Source: Eimeria necatrix (lineage: Eukaryota > Apicomplexa > Conoidasida > Eucoccidiorida > Eimeriidae). Taken from it: a DNA stretch of 14,457 bases. This document shows positions 1-8,753 of this stretch, in pieces. Positions within the stretch are counted from its first letter, which is position 1; each line of letters begins with the position of its first letter. The translations under genes were made by a program, and so were the position numbers. The notes under the pieces are model-generated. The model was given only the letters and a program-made list of their open reading frames with translations. It searched no databases and was not told the origin of the DNA. The DNA is taken from NCBI RefSeq assembly GCF_000499385.1, contig NW_013654754.1:1-14457 (forward strand), read 5' to 3'.

Positions 1-1278
1 AAGATATTATCGCACAAAATATGCAGTAGGCTCTGATATTTGATATTTTCTAGATTTCAATGCTGCCTCACGTAGAACAAGAACACAACAGTTTCCTACT
101 GCTTTGATAAACGATGCACCTGCGTCTCGGTGCGCTTGGAATATAGATTTAGCTTGAAGTCACCTTGTTTGTGCCTTCAGGGATGTCATGCTGAAGACAT
201 CGTTAACATGAGGTTCTGCGTCATGTTTGCACTGCTCAGTTCTGGACTGAGAAGGTGTTGGTGTCTGAAGACGTCGCAGATATAGGATTGAGCTGCTTCC
301 GGCTGAAATTTCTGGCAAGACGATCAGTCTTCCAAGTGAACACCTAGTCATTTTCGGGTAAAATTTTGCTCTTTTCCTCGAAATAAGACAACCCTGATTA
401 CCCGCCCGTCTGCATCTCCCCTTTCGACTCAGCAAAGCTACATGTACACCGTTCCGTAAATTGTAGCTGTTTCCCGTGGAAACCGTGAGCGTACAAGCTG
501 CAAGATCAATCCCACTTCTCTGCACACGCATACATAGTGAGGCCCACGGTTACACGAAGAAGCAAGTGCTGGCTAGGAATGTTAGGGATAAGGCAACTAC
601 GTTGGGCGCGTTCGCAGCAACCGTGACAGCTGCCGCGTCGTCCCGTTCTGCATTTATCAGGAAACGAATACCTCACAAAATGAGCCTGAACCAAGCATTA
701 CTAAGCCAGATATTATGTTTTGCACTTCTCAACTTTTACGGGACCCTAGTCCTTCAAGAAGCCAAATTCCTGTATCTCGCATGCGGGCTTCTCGATACTA
801 GTCTTCATGAGAACTGAAACAAAATGCAGTTGCGGGATAGTTAACTGCTAAAATACACAACACTTTAGTGATTTCCATTGCGATTTCCAGACCGCTTTAA
901 TCCCGCTTGTGCTAAACAGTAGAAGGCGAAGCAAATACAGCTGTCGCTACTAAGGCGCCAAGTATGCTGCTGCAATCCCTAGAAAAATGAATTTCTGTTG
1001 CGTACATTTTCTTTGAGCAGAAGTACTGAGCTACAATTACTACGAAACGTGAGGCGGCTGATTTCTATAGACAGCACATACACCAAATGATGTAGCCGTT
1101 TGTAGGGATTGTGGCACAATATAATTTGTATAAAACACAAGTGCAAAGCGTCAAGGATGAAAGTATAACAATGACGCGGCTGGTGGCAATGCAGTGATTG
1201 CATTTTAGAATCTAACGCTATGCGTCACAGGAGAGTCAGGCGGTTACTGCACACTGCTCAGTTTTGCCTCTGCCTACA
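1..1278. other. No supported gene
   Basis: Two overlapping frames of about 115-125 codons lie here on opposite strands (plus strand near 476-817, minus strand near 160-531), and neither resembles a protein I know. The plus frame begins at GTG and the two overlap only at their edges. Their lengths are what chance gives in a six-frame search of this window. I saw no tandem repeat, long hairpin or RNA gene. I infer intergenic or intronic DNA. Confidence 0.5.
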
Positions 1279-1309
1279 TTAAGAGCCACCCCAACACATA
1301 AGATCTCTT

Positions 1310-1673
1310 TTGCTCATTTACATTCATGTAGAGAGGACAGAAACAGCTTTCTGGCACACAAAAACGACGCGTGCTACGCACATTTCTGATAAGCGTTCTG
1401 CTGCTATGAATGTACAACACAGCGCAGAAAGTGACATAGAAGCGCAGGGAAGAGAAAACGGGGAGACTCGCCAGGCAATTGTGGCAGTTGAAGGAGGTGC
1501 GTTTTGACAAAAAGCTAGGGAGCAAAGTAAAGAATTTTGTTGGAGGAAATAGGCGGACGAACGCGTCACGTGTAAAAGAGAGCGACAGCCGATCACCGTA
1601 CGTGTGTCACTTTGTAGGGGTAGCCTCTCAAAATGAGCTGTGCCACAAAATAGCCGGTAAGAACGGAGGCTAG
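1310..1673 (+). other. Two overlapping weak plus-strand frames
   Basis: Two frames, 1310-1507 and 1479-1673, follow each other on the plus strand and overlap by about 29 bases in different phases. Together they keep roughly 120 codons open. Both translations are hydrophilic and rich in Lys, Arg, Glu and Ser, and neither starts at ATG (TTG and GTG by the frame definition). The first has an internal Met near 1408. A frameshifted coding remnant or a chance run are both possible. No domain is recognised, and minus-strand frames of similar length overlap the same bases, which argues for chance. Confidence 0.12.
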
Positions 1674-1728
1674 TTTACATATTGACCGATATATAGGTGG
1701 CCCGCGCCCGTCAGACTAGATATGGTAA

Positions 1729-1740
1729 ATTGGCGCCAAT
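1729..1740. promoter_or_regulatory. 12-base palindrome resembling an E2F site
   Basis: ATTGGCGCCAAT is a perfect 12-base palindrome. Its core TTGGCGCCAA is close to the palindromic E2F/DP consensus TTTGGCGCCAAA known from animals and plants. No gene start is identifiable within 1 kb, so a regulatory role is only a possibility. A single 12-base palindrome can arise by chance. Confidence 0.15.
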
Positions 1741-2564
1741 GAATGCCTCGTCCAGGATGACTGCTGACGGAGCAGTTAAGGCTGTTGCATTTATGAAAAT
1801 TCTTGAGCAACGAAAAAAATGAAGTTATTGCTAAAACTGTGCCATCTACTTTTGCTCACTGCGAGTGATTCGTGTGTGAGACAGTTTGCCAAGCCTGCGC
1901 TGGCATAACGGTGCCTTCCCGCTTCAACCCGTGCTGGAGTGGGCCCATAGCGCCGGGCACATCTCAATAAGAATTACGCTTCCTCCGGAAACTAGTCATC
2001 TCTAAAAGACCTGGCGCTAAAAAGTCTGAGGGCGACGATGGCCTGCCCTGTCCTGCCCGCAATATATATTCGAGCGAAATGCGGAAATAAAGGCTCTATA
2101 AATCTTTCTCGTACATATTGTAGAATGCTCCCTGGGTGTCCGCATTATTGCTCGTCTGTCAGTCCTTACCCTAGAAGGTTACAGGCACCTCTTGAAAATT
2201 TCCGTGCCAACAAGTTTCAAGGGATCGCGTAGCTTTTCTACAATGCTGAATACAACTGCATGTACGGCTGCAGCCCTGGGCAAGTCATGTCCTCCGGGTG
2301 GCCTTCAAAGCCACTGCAGGGGTGAGAAGATACCAGCTATCTGATACACGAATTTTCAGACACTGCTAAGCGTCGGCGTTTGAGTTGTATGCCTGGCCAT
2401 CTGCAGCTGCCACATAACCGTCAGCTCGTATCATCTTCGCGGGAAAGACGCTAGTGTTGACTCTCATTCCGCCGACAGTCAGGCTTTCACGCATCAACAA
2501 AAGTGCGCGGCGAGGTTTTCAACAGCGGCGAGTTGTGTGAGGGAAACCTTGCAATGCATTAGGT
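1741..2564. other. No supported gene
   Basis: Only short frames occur, the longest about 64 codons at 2038-2232 on the plus strand. AATAAA at 2087-2092 sits just upstream of a TATAAA (2097-2102), but no reading frame leads into it, so it is not called as a polyadenylation site. Nothing else structured was seen. Confidence 0.5.
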
Positions 2565-2684
2565 TCTAGACTATAGGGGGGCGGTCGAGAGGAGGGTCCA
2601 TCACCCTTGCTCCCCTTCTCTTCCTCTAGACTATAAGGGAATGGTCGAGAGGAGGGCCCATCATCCTGGCTCCTCTTCTCCTCC
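2565..2684. repeat. Two-copy tandem repeat, 60-base unit
   Basis: Units 2565-2624 and 2625-2684 both begin TCTAGACTATA and share GGTCGAGAGGAGGG and a C/T-rich tail. By hand alignment they match at about 51 of 60 positions without gaps. Eight of the nine differences are transitions (G/A or C/T). Each unit has a purine-rich middle and a pyrimidine-rich end. No third copy is seen on the left, and on the right a different tandem repeat begins at once. Confidence 0.92.
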
Positions 2685-2728
2685 GAAATGTTCGGTGACA
2701 GACTCCCGAAATGTTCGGTGATAGAGCT
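2683..2728. repeat. Two-copy tandem repeat, 23-base unit with inner palindrome
   Basis: Units 2683-2705 and 2706-2728 each start with CCGAAATGTTCGGTGA. The core CCGAA-ATG-TTCGG is a 5-base inverted repeat around a 3-base centre, so each unit could form a small hairpin or bind a dimeric factor. The array abuts and overlaps by two bases the 60-base tandem repeat on its left, giving a compound minisatellite. Confidence 0.85.
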
Positions 2729-3024
2729 TACTTGGACTGGCCACTTCAGTAAGCGAGAAGGCTGGCACGGTTCGGCAAAGCGGAGCTTGCGGGCGCAGGA
2801 GCCTTTTGTGGGTTGGTGGAATGTACCTGCTAGTTTGCAAAGCTGTGGTGCTTACGTCCATGCTTTGTTATATCTGTCAATGGCCGTTTGAGCGGTCTAT
2901 GTGCTGGTGGATTACAATGTGAATATGGGACCGAAGCAGTCGGGACTAGGCGGAATGGTTGGAAGTCTTACTGTGCAGCACTACAGCGTTGCGCACGCAT
3001 AGCCTCCCACGGTGGTAACGTTTG
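2729..3024. other. No supported gene
   Basis: Short frames on both strands, the longest being 67 codons running out of the minisatellite (2688-2891, plus). Because that frame starts inside the tandem repeat it is treated as a by-product of the repeat. No further structure was noticed. Confidence 0.4.
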
Positions 3025-3597
3025 CTATTCTATATATGAAATATGAATGGAGAGGTCATGGCTAGAGAAACCTGGCCCTTGCTGCATGATTAGTTTAGGG
3101 TATTCTACTGGAAGGTCAGGGATTGGGCTAGCAATATGCAGCGTGCGGGAAAACGCGCAACAACAAATACCGAGGGCCTTGGGGAGGCTGAAAAGAAGGG
3201 GAGCATGAATAACTATGCATTGAAACCTTCCTTTGAATGCCTGTATCCCTGTTGAATATGTGCACACCTGTGAAGCGAGGTACGAAGACCATGTAGGGGC
3301 GCGGCAAGCCACACTGTAGCTGCAGATGCAACAACTCCCAGGTTGCTTGTGGACAACGCAGGGCTTCGTAGTACTGAAATGTCCCTCAACCTGCGCTAAA
3401 GGTGTGCGTTCAAAAAGTACAAATTGGAGTTTCGGAGGATTTTGCCTCTGAAGCGGGCTACCGAGAGCGTTTTCCGTGCCAAAATCCCGAAACCAACATT
3501 GCAGCACTCGGTAGGCCAATGCCGAGCATAAATTCAAGCGAAGGCCCCCAGAAAAAGCTGTTGATGGCGGAAAACGAGTATAAACTACTCCGTTCAA
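3025..3597 (-). other. Longest open frame in the window, doubtful coding value
   Basis: This minus-strand frame stays open for 190 codons, the longest in the window and somewhat longer than a random sequence of this composition would usually give. It begins at TTG (CAA on the plus strand at 3595-3597), and its only later methionine is close to the C-terminus. The translation is rich in Cys, Ser and aromatic residues, as antisense translations often are. No signal peptide, domain or family is recognised. Plus-strand frames at 3094-3255 and 3378-3626 overlap it and look at least as protein-like. It may simply be their antisense shadow. Confidence 0.15.
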
Positions 3598-3626
3598 TTG
3601 TTCAAGGTCTTTTTTCAGCTGAATAA
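3378..3626 (+). CDS. Possible exon or coding remnant, unknown protein
   Basis: The frame is open from 3378 (after a TGA at 3375-3377) to the TAA at 3624-3626, about 82 codons, with no ATG near its left end. The translation is mixed and hydrophilic, with stretches such as SEDFASEAGYRERFPCQNPE and a Lys/Glu-rich part before the end. A separate plus frame at 3094-3255, holding an ATG at 3136, lies upstream in another phase, as exons might. The T-rich tract and CAG just before the stop (about 3607-3619) also resemble a 3' splice site. No family is recognised, and chance is a real alternative. Confidence 0.2.
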   Translation, partial: NVPQPALKVCVQKVQIGVSEDFASEAGYRERFPCQNPETNIAALGRPMPSINSSEGPQKKLLMAENEYKLLRSIVQGLFSAE

Positions 3627-3768
3627 GACGGTATCTTCACAACTAACTCCACGCCTCATCCCTGTGTCGCAGATAAGGGAGTGCTTTTCTCATTTTCTTT
3701 GTTAATCTCTGTCGTTTCAACATAAACGATGCCGGCTTGATACCCCTTGAAGCTAGTCGCATATTCTG

Positions 3769-4032
3769 ATGCATCAAAATACCGGTGGAATGACCGGAGC
3801 TGAGCTCGATTTTATTTCAAAGAATTCTAGCTTGTCGGTGTTTTACTATCCCTACTCATTGAAAGCGCGAAAACAAGCAGTACAACTCATCGAACAGATT
3901 TTTTTCGATGATCCAATTAAGAGGAAGAACTTGCTCTTCGACGAGTGTGCATTTCCATTGGGAGCACCAATGTCCCTGCCCAAGCTCAAACCCCTGGAAC
4001 CACGCGTGAAACAATTTGAGCTTCTTCTGTAA
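3769..4032 (+). CDS. Orphan ORF of 87 codons, unknown protein
   Basis: An ATG-initiated frame ends at a TAA at 4030-4032, and an in-frame TAG at 3754-3756 lies just upstream. The translation looks like ordinary soluble protein. An aromatic stretch (VFYYPYSLKARKQAVQLIEQ) is followed by an acidic-basic segment (FFDDPIKRKN), then a Pro/Leu-rich tail ending in KQFELLL. No competing minus-strand frame of similar length covers it, unlike most frames in this window. A pyrimidine-rich tract at about 3682-3715 could precede a splice acceptor, so it may be a last exon. I do not recognise the family. Confidence 0.3.
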   Translation: MHQNTGGMTGAELDFISKNSSLSVFYYPYSLKARKQAVQLIEQIFFDDPIKRKNLLFDECAFPLGAPMSLPKLKPLEPRVKQFELLL

Positions 4033-4037
4033 AGCTA

Positions 4038-4116
4038 ACTTTATTCGTATGAGTAACTTCTACTCACATAGCTACTGCAAAGGTGAATTTTTTTGTATGA
4101 ATAACATCTACTTACA
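4038..4116. repeat. Imperfect direct duplication, 48-base spacing
   Basis: Bases 4038-4068 and 4086-4116 align without gaps at about 25 of 31 positions. The shared parts are GTATGA, TAAC and TCTACT, each followed by an A/C-rich end. The pair lies directly behind the stop codon of the orphan frame at 3769-4032. It looks like an old, degraded tandem duplication. Confidence 0.5.
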
Positions 4117-4134
4117 GATCAGAAGTTCTTAGTA

Positions 4135-5080
4135 CTCTGAAGGTTGGTTCTGCGTGGCGATGCTGCTTATCGAGAGAGTTTGAATTGAGGGCGTAGTTTG
4201 AGCAACTCAGGAGCATTAGACGCCCTGTTTCTTAGGACAGTCGCTAGACAGACCTGATTCCACATTTCTCAACTAGTTTGCACAATTCCATTAAAATCTC
4301 AGCTTAATGTCTCGCATCGGCTGATTCTGAGCCGTGAACAAAGAAGACAGGCATGTAGTGGCATGGTGAGAGGAGCCTGATGCCTAAGTCTGGCTGTTCC
4401 TGTATGAAAGTTGATATGCCACGTTTACGAACCTCTTGCAGTCAGTGCTAATAGCAGTGTCTAAACGCAAACTCCATTGAACTTTGGGTGGTACTTGAGT
4501 TGGATGGACAAGCTCTATCCGCCATCCTCTTGGTGCAAATAAAGGAATATTTAAACGCTTTTGCATTGAGAACAAAGAAATGCTAGTTATGTGGATTGTG
4601 AACGTAAATATGGCAGACCACGGTTTTCGATAGGTGGCCAATTGTACTCATATGTGATAGTAAGAATAACTGGAGCCACAAAAATGCTGCCCACAATGTA
4701 AAACTAATTAGCAGAAGTCCACTCATTTGCTCTTGTTTTGTATGATGCACAGCTAGAACTCTCGTGTGCAGGTTTTCAGGTAATTCCCACAAAGCTGATG
4801 TGTTATGGCCAAGGTTGCGCTCACTCGGCAACCAAAAACGTACTCACTCAGCCAATGATGGCAAAGGCTGGTTCAAAGCCTCACTTTAGGAAGGGGGCCG
4901 GTGCATATAAAGAAGCTGGACACCCCACTCTTTATCGAGAAAAATCAACAGCAACAATACACAAGTAAAACATTTTTCAAGTAGAATCACAAAGTTAGCA
5001 TTAGCGCGAGCAGCTTCCGCGTACTGGGGCGCACAACCGAATCGGCAGGTACTTCTAACAATGCATTTGCGTGTTCATGC
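4135..5080. other. No supported gene
   Basis: Frames of 76-85 codons occur on both strands (4384-4641 and 4583-4831 minus, 4738-4968 plus), none of which is recognisable. The plus frame ends in a Lys/Glu/Thr-rich stretch but starts at TTG. A tRNA-like TTCAAA motif near 4870 was checked and rejected. I infer non-coding sequence. Confidence 0.4.
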
Positions 5081-5379
5081 TATAAAGCAGATATGCAAAT
5101 CAGGGGTGCGCAACACATCATATGAGTTATTGCATCGTTGTGCAACCGTTCTATAGTGAAAGCTTCTGGATCCTGTGTCGGTCCTTACCATATCTACTTT
5201 GTTGTTGTATTTATCTCGAAAGCAACTCGCTATGAGGCACAAACGTAAATCAGAGACGCGCAACACATCATACGAGTTATTGCATCGTTGTGGAACCGTT
5301 CTATAGTGAAAGCTTCTGGATCTTGTGTCGTCTTCACCTTATCTACTTCGTTGTTGTATTTCTCTCGAAAGCAACTCGC
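5081..5379. repeat. Two-copy tandem duplication, 150-base unit
   Basis: Unit 1 (5081-5230) is followed immediately by unit 2 (5231-5379). Hand alignment gives about 17 substitutions and one single-base gap, near 88% identity. The first 30 bases are the most diverged and the centre (GTTCTATAGTGAAAGCTTCT) is unchanged. The one-base gap shifts any reading frame between copies, so the unit is unlikely to encode protein. No third unit is visible on either side. The two units share no obvious terminal inverted repeats. Confidence 0.95.
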
Positions 5380-5876
5380 AGCCGTCACAGATGGCTCTCG
5401 GTTTCAACGAAGATAACTGTTTCTTCCTCGTATTTTTTGCAGACTTTCACAAGTTTTTCCAGAAGATGCTATGGCGTTTGTTGTATGGCAACAGGCATAC
5501 AACAAATATCTCGGCAGCGCAGCTCAGGAATAGTTAAATACTTCAAAAAGTGAGCCTATACCACTGGGACATTCATTATCGTACTGGTTAATTGAGCGGA
5601 GCTTAGCTTTGAAAAGTCTACTGCTATATCGCGGTGTTAGCTGTTTGCATTTGCAATGGAGAAAGAGTGGAAACTTCAACGTCGATATGAGACTCAGGCC
5701 GAAGGCTTTGATTTCAACTTCCTACATCATAAAAATGAATCTTAATCAGTAAACTATGCTTTGAAACTGCAACAAATCGTTCAACAGCCACTACAAACAG
5801 CTGTGAGCGAACCGCCACACTTGGAAGCCAGCGTACAACATTCTACAACACAGTTAAAGAGTGATCACTTGCCATC
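5380..5876. other. No supported gene
   Basis: An 87-codon plus frame (5290-5553) enters this stretch from the tandem duplication. It is discounted because the duplicated unit carries a frame-breaking one-base difference between copies. The rest is A/T-leaning sequence without repeats or long frames. Confidence 0.4.
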
Positions 5877-6256
5877 TTACATCGGCTCCAGGTCCACAAA
5901 CGCGCAGTAACGCTCTCTGACCACAGCAAGATACTTACGGCGTCGCTCACCCCGTAAGCTGTGCAGAAACGAGCCGTCTGTTAGGAATAAACTCCTCTGC
6001 AGCTGCGCATCTGCGTCGGAGTCGCTGATTTGCGTGCGCTGCATGCTTTTTGCATTTTGGATACTCTCTCAAGCAAAAGTCTGTTGAGGCTTGTTTTGCT
6101 GGTGAAGTGTTTTGTGGAATGCAACCAGCGGCGGCTACTAGGAAACAATAGACGATGAAGTTTCCGAATATCCAAGAGAAAGGTTGCAGGATTCTCACAC
6201 GCCTCCTCAAAATAGGTGAAACTCTTCGTGAACTCAGAGCAGTGGGGCGCACTCAT
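5877..6256 (-). CDS. Possible coding interval with donor-like sites
   Basis: Three overlapping minus-strand frames look protein-like. One starts at ATG (6254-6256) and runs 91 codons to 5981. One starts at a GTG at 6252 and runs 101 codons to 5947, with a hydrophobic stretch (FIVYCFLVAAAGCI). A third runs from ATG at 6044 to TAA at 5877, 55 codons, with an acidic start (SDSDADAQLQRS) and a Lys/Arg-rich middle. Inside the third frame a GTAAGT (plus-strand positions 5933-5938) is a textbook 5' splice site, and GTAAGA (5875-5880) overlaps its stop. I infer an exon ending here, or several. The correct frame and the family are unknown. Confidence 0.25.
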
Positions 6257-6319
6257 TGCTTTAATTTAGGACTTATGCCGTAGCCACCCGAGGCGTCATG
6301 CACAGCTGCCAAACAGAAA

Positions 6320-6355
6320 AAATTTGGTGGCCCGTTCCACGGGCCACCAAAATTT
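6320..6355. repeat. Strong hairpin, 12-16 base stem
   Basis: The arm TTGGTGGCCCGT (6324-6335) pairs perfectly with ACGGGCCACCAA (6339-6350) around a TCC loop. One further A-T pair and, beyond a single bulged A, three more extend the stem to 16 pairs. The stem is GC-rich at the tip and A/T-rich at its foot. No target-site duplication or paired element body is visible, so a miniature transposon is not shown. An RNA hairpin or a deletion product of a palindromic element are alternatives. Confidence 0.85.
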
Positions 6356-6359
6356 ATCA

Positions 6360-7787
6360 GATCACGTACAATCTCGTTCAATTTAAAGGGGGGCTTTTTC
6401 TAAGAGTTTCTGACTTGGCAACTTCCACAGTCGATAGAAAATTTTATAGTCGCTTTGCACATAAAAAGCCAATTACAAATAGCTGCTGTGAGGGCAGCTC
6501 GCAGCAGTACGCGAGGAAGGACACGATATGTGACCGCCAAGTAAGGAAAAGTTCTTAATGCTACACATAGTCAGAAGAGCTGGCATTTTCAATGCATATA
6601 TGCTTCTTATATGCGAATGCAACATTTGCCAAGTTTATTCATGCCTTTCCTTGGGAATGCACTGGCGAAGACACAAAGCATAGCTTAAAATTGGCCCAAG
6701 TTCATGACCTACTGGAGATGTTGAGCTCTAGATCATTATCCTTTTGTATCAAAGCTTTTGATATGCTACACATACTTGCTGTAAGCAGCCTATCCTAGGT
6801 CCACAAACTCTTGCATTGCAGCCTGTCTGCAAAGCATGCATACATTTGCTACAGAAGTATGTTGCATTTGCATTTAATGCACGCCAGAAGAGCATATATC
6901 TACTCCGTCCAATCCAACCGCAATGAATGGCAGTGAAATAATTGAATTTTTCTGCTTTGCCGGATTGCATTGGCTTACGAACTGCCCCAGATAATATTTT
7001 CCTCTGACAAGGTCAAATGACATCATACTCGAACAGTATCCGTGTGGCGAGTTTGCTTGGGTCAAATAGAGCACCTGTACGTTGCGATGTGCCATTCCCG
7101 TGTTTATGCGGGTCACGTCGCAATTTCTGTTGTATTTTGCAGCGTGCGCATTTTGCACTGGCTTCGTTGCCTAGCATAAGGCGTCAACACGAACTCCTTT
7201 CCATATGCCATGGATGTTCTCAATGTGAGCACGGAAACTACATTTCTGTTATCAGTATTCAACTGACTGTGCGGCGAGCGCTTAGCTCGGCTGTCAAAAT
7301 GAGAAAAACACATGGAAAGCCAATGTCACGTGCTTCGGGTTAGATCCTGCATTAAACCACGCCAGTATTTCAATGTGCAATTCTGGTTAATTTCAGTCTC
7401 TTACTGTCTGAACATATCCTCCTTCCAACCCTGATATCATGTGTGCAGCTGCCAAATATAGATCACACAGATGATGGTTCAGCGCTGTAGGCACGTACCC
7501 AAATCCATCTGCAGCGAATACTCACAAAGGATTTGTCATTTCAAATTGCATTTCCATGAGGCAGTGTCTTGGCTCTAGGCTTTGTCCTGCTACGACTGTT
7601 GCCATATGTGTTCCTCAGTGTCTCAGTCCGCTGTACAGTCATGCGCATACTCCCTGAAAAGTTACTCGCTTCAACTCCAAAAGTGGGCCAAATAAAGTGT
7701 TCCCAACTTTGCTGGCCGTCCAGACTGTGCGTTTCATATTTCAGGCATTTTTTCTTGATGTTCTACATACTTTGTCTTGGAGCGCCC
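6360..7787. other. No supported gene
   Basis: Several frames of 65-108 codons occur on both strands and overlap each other (the longest is 7017-7343 plus, beginning at ATG and rich in Cys, Ser and Arg). None shows a domain and all fall within the chance range. TATCAAA and TTTGATA at 6747-6763 form a small 7-base inverted repeat. Confidence 0.4.
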
Positions 7788-7810
7788 CTAATAAATTTGT
7801 AACTTATTAG
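7788..7810. repeat. Short inverted repeat around an AATAAA
   Basis: CTAATAA (7788-7794) and TTATTAG (7804-7810) are perfect inverted repeats around nine bases. The left arm runs into AATAAATTT, so AATAAA overlaps the hairpin. The 77-codon plus frame at 7569-7802 ends inside it. A polyadenylation signal is conceivable, but no gene supports it. Confidence 0.3.
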
Positions 7811-7851
7811 TTCGCTTGCCAGCAAAATTGAATGCAGCTGCTCACAGTTCA

Positions 7852-7963
7852 GGCTTGCTAGTGTAAATGGTGTTTCACCTGAGGAAGACCATGAAGGTGT
7901 TGAAGGTGGCTTGCTAGTGTAGATGGTGTTTCACCCGAGAAAACCCATGAAAGCGTCATAACG
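7852..7963. repeat. Two-copy tandem duplication, 56-base unit
   Basis: Units 7852-7907 and 7908-7963 both begin GGCTTGCTAGTGTA and share ATGGTGTTTCACC and CCATGAA. Identity is near-perfect over the first 28 bases and falls towards the end, about 43 of 56 positions overall with no gap. The first unit reads CCTGAGGAAGACC and the second CCCGAGAAAACCC at the same place. No further copies flank the pair. Confidence 0.88.
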
Positions 7964-8753
7964 CACGTTCTATTTGAACCGTTTGCCTTGCTTTTGTTCT
8001 GCTAGACCCTTCTCAACAAATTTCGACTTCGACACACCCAGACAGACATTTACTTTACCAGAGTCACTTGATCACAATAAAGATTTAAGTGCTTATTTTT
8101 ATCTGTGAGCAGCTAAAAACTATTTATTTCCATGCAGGCGTACTTGCTGCATAGGTCAGTCATGCTCACCCCTGGTAGGGCACTGCTCATGAATTGAAAT
8201 CGGCAACGCGAACATCGACGATGGAATCCAAATTTCTTTATACGTGGGTCCTGAAGATCTTCAGGCCCAGATAGTGATTCGGTTTTCCTGAGCTCAAAGG
8301 CTACGAGGAGCAATGAAGAAATTTATAACGTTATGATCCGAAGCCACTGTAGCCACCTGCGTCAATTGGGTATGCAACATAAAACATGAGACGCAACATA
8401 CATCTTAACAGTGGTATCTGCATGGCTACTTAAAGATTCCAAAGGGACAGCATAACGCTCTGCACACTCTTCTGTCTCCGACCTGGGCCTACTATCTGTT
8501 CATGAGGCAACAAAACAGTGTGTCAGCTTAGCAGTCCAAACTTTCCACACAGCGAATAGTGAAAAAGGCAAATCACAATTCGCTGACCTTTTCACAGGGC
8601 AGAAATTAATTTTTAGGGAGCGTTATCCCGTAAAAGCGACTTCTGCGCCGCAACATTGAAGATTCTTTAGAAGTCAAAGCTCACTTTTGCACCGTAGCTC
8701 TTCGCTATTTCCTTCAGCGCCACGAGTTCCACTAGCCATCCTTTATTATTTCC
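7964..8753. other. No supported gene
   Basis: Only one frame above 60 codons occurs (8113-8313, minus strand), with no recognisable content. An AATAAA at 8077-8082 sits in an A/T-rich stretch without an upstream gene. No repeats or stable hairpins were noticed. Confidence 0.45.

Noticed and set aside
500..515. GATCAATCC resembling an RNA polymerase III B box
   Set aside because: No stem pairs around it and no A box or cloverleaf is found at the required distance.
1729..1745. TGGCGCCAATG as a retroelement primer-binding site
   Set aside because: No LTR precedes it and no gag or pol frame follows; the palindrome explains the TGG.
2080..2110. AATAAA next to TATAAA, as in an LTR
   Set aside because: No matching second LTR, no TG...CA ends and no retroelement reading frame could be seen.
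4866..4885. TTCAAA motif resembling a tRNA T-arm or B box
   Set aside because: The flanking bases do not form the five-pair T stem, and no acceptor or anticodon arm can be placed around it.
5290..5553. 87-codon plus frame with a hydrophobic start
   Set aside because: It begins inside the 150-base duplicated unit, and the two units differ by a one-base indel that breaks the frame.
6558..6774. ATGCTACACATA occurring twice
   Set aside because: Several shared 12-mers are expected by chance in a window of this size, and the flanks do not match.
6590..6900. Partial inverted similarity around GCGAATGCAACAT (left) and ATGTTGCATTTGC (right)
   Set aside because: Only a 13-base core with one mismatch aligns well; the rest needs gaps and is near background, so a transposon is not supported.
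7017..7343. 108-codon ATG-initiated plus frame
   Set aside because: The length is within the chance range, the composition is Cys/Ser/Arg-rich without a domain, and minus-strand frames of similar size overlap it.
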